Shown here one piece after another: positions 58,746 to 64,000 of a stretch of 64,000 nt of DNA (position 1 is its first letter; every line of letters starts with the position of its first letter). The notes beneath the pieces were generated by a model. The model ran no database searches. It had not been told where the DNA came from and saw only the letters and a list, made by a program, of their open reading frames with translations. The stretch comes from Sweltsa coloradensis. Its lineage: Eukaryota; Arthropoda; Insecta; Plecoptera; Chloroperlidae. The translations under genes were made by a program, and so were the position numbers. The stretch covers positions 496,001 through 560,000 of the forward strand of contig JAMZAV010000811.1 in assembly GCA_024449915.1 (NCBI GenBank). Direction: 5' to 3'.

Positions 58746-59449
58746 ATAAAAACGTGAAACTAATAATTTTCGGTTTGAAATGCCATTTGGTGTCTGTAAA
58801 CGGAGATAAAAGATTGTAGCCATGACATACCGCAAGTATGTATTAAAATCATATTAACAAAGAACTGGGAATGTGTGGTTAATTATCAAATATTTATCAA
58901 GTTCCCTGTAAAGTTGAATAATATGATTCTTCCGTTCCTAGGTTGTAATTTGTACACTCACCTGTATATTATTATAGAATTCTAGAAAATGTTGCGTGCT
59001 CAGAAAACAATAATTATATCCGCAGGGGTATACTACGTGCATAGCGTCGTTAAGTGTTTGTGTAAATTGTTGCATGGTGCAAAACAGGAATTTTGGTTAT
59101 GACATTTTTAAAGATTTTGCTGAACTATAACTTCGGAAATATGTTCTAGCTATTTATCCTGGTTAGTTTCTGTAGCAACGGCCAAATTCGACTGAAGTAT
59201 GAAACTTAATTATTGTTGACAGCCACGTTTGTACGGGAGGTACTTCACAACACACACGTTAAATATTGGTTTTCCAAAATAGTCAGCCCGGACAATTTTG
59301 TTCACAATGCGGGCATCCCATCCTATCTTTTTTGCATAGTGATTTGTATGTGCATTATTATTTTGTGTATGTTTTTAAAATGTTTCTTTAACATATAATT
59401 TCGTGTGAAAACCTGTCCATGGTGCAATTCATATCGTTCGGGTGTCGAT

Positions 59450-59625
59450 GATTGTAAAATGATGTCCGAGGGCTGTTCATGACGTCTCAATATCTTGCAT
59501 TCGCATTAACTACTGAACAAACACTCGGAATATTTGTCAGTCAGGATTGCCGGTGGCGGGATTCAATGCCGTTACTTCCGGATCTAGAGTCTCGTTCTTT
59601 ACGGTTTGAGCCACCACTGTAGGCA
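59450..59625 (-). repeat. SINE family A, minus copy
   Basis: ATGTCCGAGGGCTGTTC, CAGTCAGGATTGCCGGTGGC and GAGTCTCGTTCTTTACGG with GAGCCACC at the head. The B box is damaged. Confidence 0.7.
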
Positions 59626-60261
59626 TCACTTTCAATATCACAAAACTAAATGTATGCAACTCAATTTATTATGCATTAATTCAGAACTATTTAATAAACT
59701 CCCAAAAATACTGAAAGAATTAATTTTAAAACATAATTCCTTCAAGTTAAAACTCAGAGTTGTTGGTTAAAAAGCTTATTAGGCCTACTCGATTAAGGTA
59801 TTTCTACAGGGTAATTACTTGTGTCTATCATAAGATAACTGAATGTAAATAAACTTTTTGTGTCAAAGGTAATTACAAATTTGTGTATATTTGCTCTTAC
59901 AGTTTAGACACGTCAAATATTGTATATAAACATCTAGGCTACATTGTATTTATCTTAGTAATTTCTATAATTTGTTATTATTTTTATTGTTTTAAAGATT
60001 TAAAAAGCCTATTTCCAAATACCCTCATGTTAACCATTGTCTTGTGGCAACGATGTGAGGGTCTTAATATAACTGAAACATTAATGTGTGTTATTGTTGA
60101 ATTTTGAATGGAAATAAAACTATCTATCTATCTTCTCTTTCCACCACATGCAAGTCTGCCTCTGCTCCTTGCTGTTCGTCAACTTTCCCCACACTATCGT
60201 GTCATCATTGTCGTGGACAGCCCCTTGCATGGTCTCCTAACTAGAATTACCAGTTTCATAC

Positions 60262-60515
60262 CGACTGTATTGGCTCGAGCTCTAAGCGAGCGACTCTGAT
60301 TCGGAAGGTCTCAGTTCAAATCCCATCGAGACCGGAAATCCTGGCTGAATGTTTTTTCCGAGGTTTTCCTCACTCGTTAATGCGATTTTAAGGGTTGAGT
60401 CCGCTTAAACAGCCCTCGGACATTCATTCACAATTGTCCTATCCTCAACATATCTAGTTATAGACACATGAAGAGGGTCATGAATTGCACCATGGGCAGG
60501 CTTTCTACGAAAAAT
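60262..60515 (+). repeat. SINE family A, full-length plus copy
   Basis: TATTGGCTCGAGCTCTAAGC head, B box AGTTCAAATCC, GAGACCGGAAATCCTGGCTG, CGAGGTTTTCCTCACTCG, CAGCCCTCGGACATTC and GAATTGCACCATGGGCAGGC end. Confidence 0.87.
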
Positions 60516-61529
60516 TATAACTTTATTAATTTCTTTTCGACAATTCCCCTCTTTTTATCCAGTTGGCATGTCCGAACCAATTTAATCTAAACAATTCGAA
60601 TTATTTGAACAATTCTGCTTACGATAAAATAAGGTCTATAATTTGTCGTTGTGATCAAATAACACGTATGCACGAAGGTTAAAGTGGTATGTATTACGAA
60701 AGTAGTATTATGCTTGGCGGTTGGCACGTAAATGGTATCATGATTCTAAAATAAACTGGGTTACCGGTAACATATATTTACGTGCAAAACGCTGGTCAAA
60801 GTAATAAAAAGCGATTTTTGGGAACTTATGCGCTTGAAAACTAGGCCTTATATTAGGCAGGGAAAAAACTTGATTTTATATTTTATTCAAAAAACGAATT
60901 TGGTTTCCCTTTTAGTTGATAAATATTTAATGTTGATCTCTAACGTAGGTGGTTAGGGGTTTATGTAGAAGCTCAATCCATATTCGATGAAGCCTTGTAC
61001 TAGTTTGACGGTTTGTCGCTAACTGGAAGGTTGTTAAAAAATTCTGAATGTTTTATGTGCTTTAATTTATACTTTACTTGGATAATATTATACATCAACA
61101 AATAAGAAATATTACAAAGTTACATTTCAGTTTGTTATAATATCACACGATTGAATTTCGTATAAAAATCCATAATTTGGAAACTTCATAATAATTTCAA
61201 AACCACGTTATAATCAATAATAATTACTGTTTTATATTTAAAATATAAAAATTCAATTTATTTTATTTTTAGGAAGATAAACGTTTATTTATCGCAAAAT
61301 TCAACAACTACTGTTATATTACGACCTAAACTCATCAGCAACTTCTAGCGGACAACAAGTATTTGAATAGGTATACTAAACTATTGTGTACCTTTCTAAA
61401 AAAGTGTTCTACAATATTCAATTACATAATTGATTGAATTTAGGTTTTTGTAAATACTATTCCAAGCATTCAACTTTTTAAAAATTGCCTATATCAGTGA
61501 TCAAGTGAATAGGGTCGACAACAATCATC

Positions 61530-61617
61530 ATGCCGAGTGTTAAAGATACAAGAATCGTGCAACGAGATACCGTAACATACGTCTTGGACATCTGCAAATG
61601 TCACAGTTACTATCTAG
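61530..61617 (+). CDS. Odorant receptor exon 1
   Basis: ATG in AATCATCATGC; 29 codons plus one base; donor CTAG/GTAAGA. It reads MPSVKDTRIVQRDTVTYVLD then ICKCHSYYL. The split Gly codon continues as GFWKEDAEP in exon 2, matching the usual N-terminal G-x-W of these receptors. Confidence 0.78.
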
Positions 61618-63878
61618 GTAAGACTCGTTTACACCTTTAGTTCAAAAATCTATAGCTAAGAGTTATTGAATATGACCTGCACTTGCACTTGCACTTGCAC
61701 TTGCACTTGCACTTGCACTTGCACTTGCACTTGCACTTGCACTTGCACTTGCACTTGCACTTGCACTTGCACTTGCACTTGCACTTGCACTTGCACTTGC
61801 ACTTGCACTTGCACTTGCACTTGCACTTGCACCTGCACCTTGCACTTGCTCTGCACTTGCACTTGCACTTGCACTTGCAGCATCAATCAATGAAGCAAAG
61901 GCCAAAGAGGAATTGGGTCGAATAAATTGTTGATATTAATTGAAATTATTTTACTTCCACATATTTTTGACATGTAATTTAACTTTTGTTAATGGTACGA
62001 CTTGTTATGGAGAACTCTTCTTCTTGCAGGTTTTTGGAAAGAAGACGCTGAACCTAGCCTCGAGCACTACTTGAAGTACTTCAGTCCTCGGTTGGCACAC
62101 CTGCTCTGCAAACATCGCTCCCTGCAGTTGGCACTTCGTGTATTCCGTAAATTCAATCCGTTGTTCTTCATAATTTCTACCTCGTTGCGAGTTCTAGTAT
62201 TCTGTCCGATAGGAATGTACACCTACAGAAACAACTCCCTGGACGTTATGGCCAACTTTTTCGGAATTATCATTGATGGAATGCAATTGGTTTCATTCTT
62301 AACTATATACTGCCAACGGGACGCATTCCGTTGGTTGTTTGACGAGCTTAGAACGATGGTTGAACCCCAACACTTGGACAATGAAGATCAGAAGAAAGTG
62401 TTTTATGATACACGTTTGTTTTGCTACAAAACAATCAAATTTATCCAAATACCTTTAACGATCTTGGCTTCAATCTTAACTTTTTGGGATTACTTGGCCA
62501 ATTTCCTACCTGAACGTAGATTCTTCTCCAAGTAAGTCTCTTGAATACGAGAGTTTCAGAAAGGCACAGTATCTACTTACTTTGGTCGACTGGTGGTCAA
62601 AGAAGGCAATATTAACATGGCTGACGATGGGATAAGAAGAAATCACGTATTTTTCATCGCCTACACTGATTTAAACTTGTGTATGGCACAAAATCACAAT
62701 ATATTGGATAGCTTAGGTTCTTTTAGTAACATTGAGACACTTTTTGTCATCCACGAAACGGTAGATCTACAGGGTCCCAGAATTTTTTTTTACTTGAGTT
62801 TCAATTTCCACTGTTTCCTTGCTAAAACGTTATAATAACAGATAATAGAATACATATTCGATTGGTTTGAACTGACAAATGTTATGCAGCATCGAGGAAT
62901 CTTCAATAAAATTCACCCTTCTAACAATTGTGTTTAGATGGCGCCAACGTAATTTTCGCCTGCCAGTCGGCCATGACAGTCAGTGTGAAACTCTCGGATC
63001 TTGGGTGAACAGTCATTTTTTGTTAGATGAAATAATTGTTTGGTCTTGTAATTATAACAAAATTTAAATTGATATATTATAAGTTAAATTATTTCTTCTT
63101 TTCCCCCATCTAAACTAAAAAGTTCCAATAATAATAATAATAATCGTAGAAAATGTTTAGGTATATTTATTAGCTTTAAACATGAGGGGGAGGGGGGGGG
63201 GGGATTTCTGACTTTGTTCCAGTGAAAAGGTAGTTAAATGCTAGGTTTTTTAATGTGTGGCAGCAGTCTGTATAATTTTATTTGTATTTATTTATTTATA
63301 CTTGCATTCTCATTTACAACATTTAAACATGTTTTTACATTTAAAAAATGAATGCGAGAATGACAGAAAGGCATCTTCAACACAGTACGTCGTATATACC
63401 TGTAACCCTCTGTTAACATGTTTGATATGCCTGAATGAGTAATTCACGCAATTCCCGTTGTTCCAGAGAGTGGTACCCGTGGGACACGACTTCGTCCCCA
63501 AGATTCGAAATAACTCTCTTCATGCGATTTGTACAGACACACCTTCAATTTACTTACACATTTGCACTAGCATCAGTGACACTTTTGAGCTTAATTCTTC
63601 ATTGGTCGAATTTTCGCATTCTAAATAAAAAGTTAAAATATATTCGAGTTATTTCAGCTGAGAGAATAAAGGTTAGAAAGCTGAAGGAATCAGGCAGTGT
63701 AGCAACCGACACAGTTGTGACTATTGATTGTGAACACACAGAGCAAGTGTGTGCGTCTGTCCTTGACTTGCCAGGTGGTCAATTAACTCTAGACTGCCTT
63801 CAATACGAGAAGGATGCACAATCTGGCCTTGCTACGTCCATTGGAATGAAGCATCTGATCTGCAGCCTGGGACTGTGA
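61530..63878 (+). CDS. Insect odorant receptor (7tm_6), partial at the right edge
   Basis: Exon 1 61530-61617, exon 2 62030-62531, exon 3 from 63467 join in frame (phases 1 and 2). The protein starts MPSVKDTRIVQRDT, then GFWKEDAEPSLEHYL, and has predicted membrane segments in FFIISTSLRVLVFCPIG, FGIIIDGMQLVSFLTIYC, IQIPLTILASILTFWDYL and YTFALASVTLLSLILHW. The loop WYPWDTTSSPRFE matches the conserved W-P-D...SP-E extracellular loop of the family. Such receptors form ligand-gated cation channels with Orco in sensory neuron dendrites. About 265 of the usual 400 residues are present; the C-terminal exons lie beyond the window. The ligand cannot be inferred. The listed end is only the first in-frame stop after exon 3. 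Confidence 0.85.
61674..61880. repeat. (TGCACT)n hexanucleotide array in receptor intron 1
   Basis: About 33 near-perfect hexamers with one disrupted zone near 61831-61855. All six frames are open over most of it (Cys-Thr, Leu-His, Ala-Leu; Gln-Val, Ala-Ser, Lys-Cys), purely because the unit has no stop codon. It lies 150 bp upstream of the exon 2 acceptor. Confidence 0.97.
62030..62531 (+). CDS. Odorant receptor exon 2
   Basis: Acceptor TTCTTGCAG at 62028-62029, donor CCAA/GTAAGT at 62532. It encodes three membrane segments and the intracellular stretch CQRDAFRWLFDELRTMVEP. It is the most diagnostic part of the gene. Confidence 0.9.
63467..63878 (+). CDS. Odorant receptor exon 3 (3' boundary uncertain)
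   Basis: Acceptor TTGTTCCAG at 63465-63466 completes a Lys codon and continues EWYPWDTTSSPRFEITLFM, then YTFALASVTLLSLILHWSNF and RILNKKLKYIRVISAER. Two donors are plausible: AAAG/GTTAGA after 63671 (phase 0) and CCAG/GTGGTC after 63774. Sequence beyond 63671 looks less receptor-like, which favours the first. The in-frame stop at 63876-63878 is probably intronic. Confidence 0.75.
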
Positions 63879-64000
63879 AGGGAAGATGTGTCGTTGCAAT
63901 GTGACCAGATCTATCGGTAGGCTTGCTTCATTACAATAGTCATAATTGGCACGTTGTCTTCTGTCATATGACGAGGCCGGCCTGCCTTCGGGGACTGTGA

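Noticed and set aside
61656..61925. Poly Gln-Val, Ala-Ser, Cys-Thr and Leu-His proteins
   Set aside because: All arise from the stop-free TGCACT hexamer; the array is intronic.
62938..63003. Possible extra receptor exon after TTTAG (WRQRNFRLPVGHDSQ)
   Set aside because: Exon 2 joins exon 3 directly in frame with the conserved loop intact; the extra piece has no receptor similarity and a weak donor.

Overview
The window looks like nuclear DNA of an insect. The coding parts are short exons with GT-AG introns. One gene encodes an insect-type odorant receptor (the 7tm_6 family is insect-specific), and the AT-rich non-coding DNA is filled with tRNA-derived SINEs, MITE-like elements, a decayed non-LTR retrotransposon and satellites. 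I cannot name the species. The large introns and dense repeats suggest a medium or large genome.

Three protein genes can be assembled, all by joining exons across introns with matching splice phases. (1) Minus strand, about 14.4 to 1.5 kb: a modular secreted protease with thrombospondin type-1 (TSP1) modules, a basic linker, three to four 21-residue repeats and a complete trypsin-like catalytic domain. The 3' end is complete; the signal peptide exon was not found. A CpG-rich, donor-ended segment near 27.1-27.35 kb could be its promoter and first exon. (2) Minus strand, 40.65 to 32.84 kb: a complete 5-exon, 363-residue synaptotagmin-like tandem C2 protein without the usual calcium-binding aspartates. 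A CpG-rich segment with a perfect splice donor at 56.41 kb may be its non-coding first exon, which implies a 15.8 kb 5' UTR intron. (3) Plus strand, 61.53 kb to the right edge: the N-terminal two thirds of an odorant receptor, with a roughly 200 bp hexanucleotide array in its first intron.

Layout: 1-1.4 kb intergenic, with a structured inverted repeat; 1.5-14.4 kb protease exons; 14.4-27.4 kb non-coding, with a 94-bp minisatellite at 24.66-25.22 kb; 27.4-32.8 kb repeats, including a SINE split by an insertion; 32.8-40.7 kb C2 gene with a LINE fragment in intron 2; 40.7-56.5 kb repeat-rich probable intron (inverted MITE pair, a three-copy repeat family, a perfect 22-bp hairpin); 56.5-61.5 kb tandem repeats and SINEs; 61.5-64 kb odorant receptor. 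The three genes show no functional link to each other.

The most unusual object is the TSP1/trypsin fusion with its internal 63-bp coding repeat. No complete mobile element, phage, CRISPR or operon structure is present. All repeat families were recognised by eye, so their boundaries are approximate.
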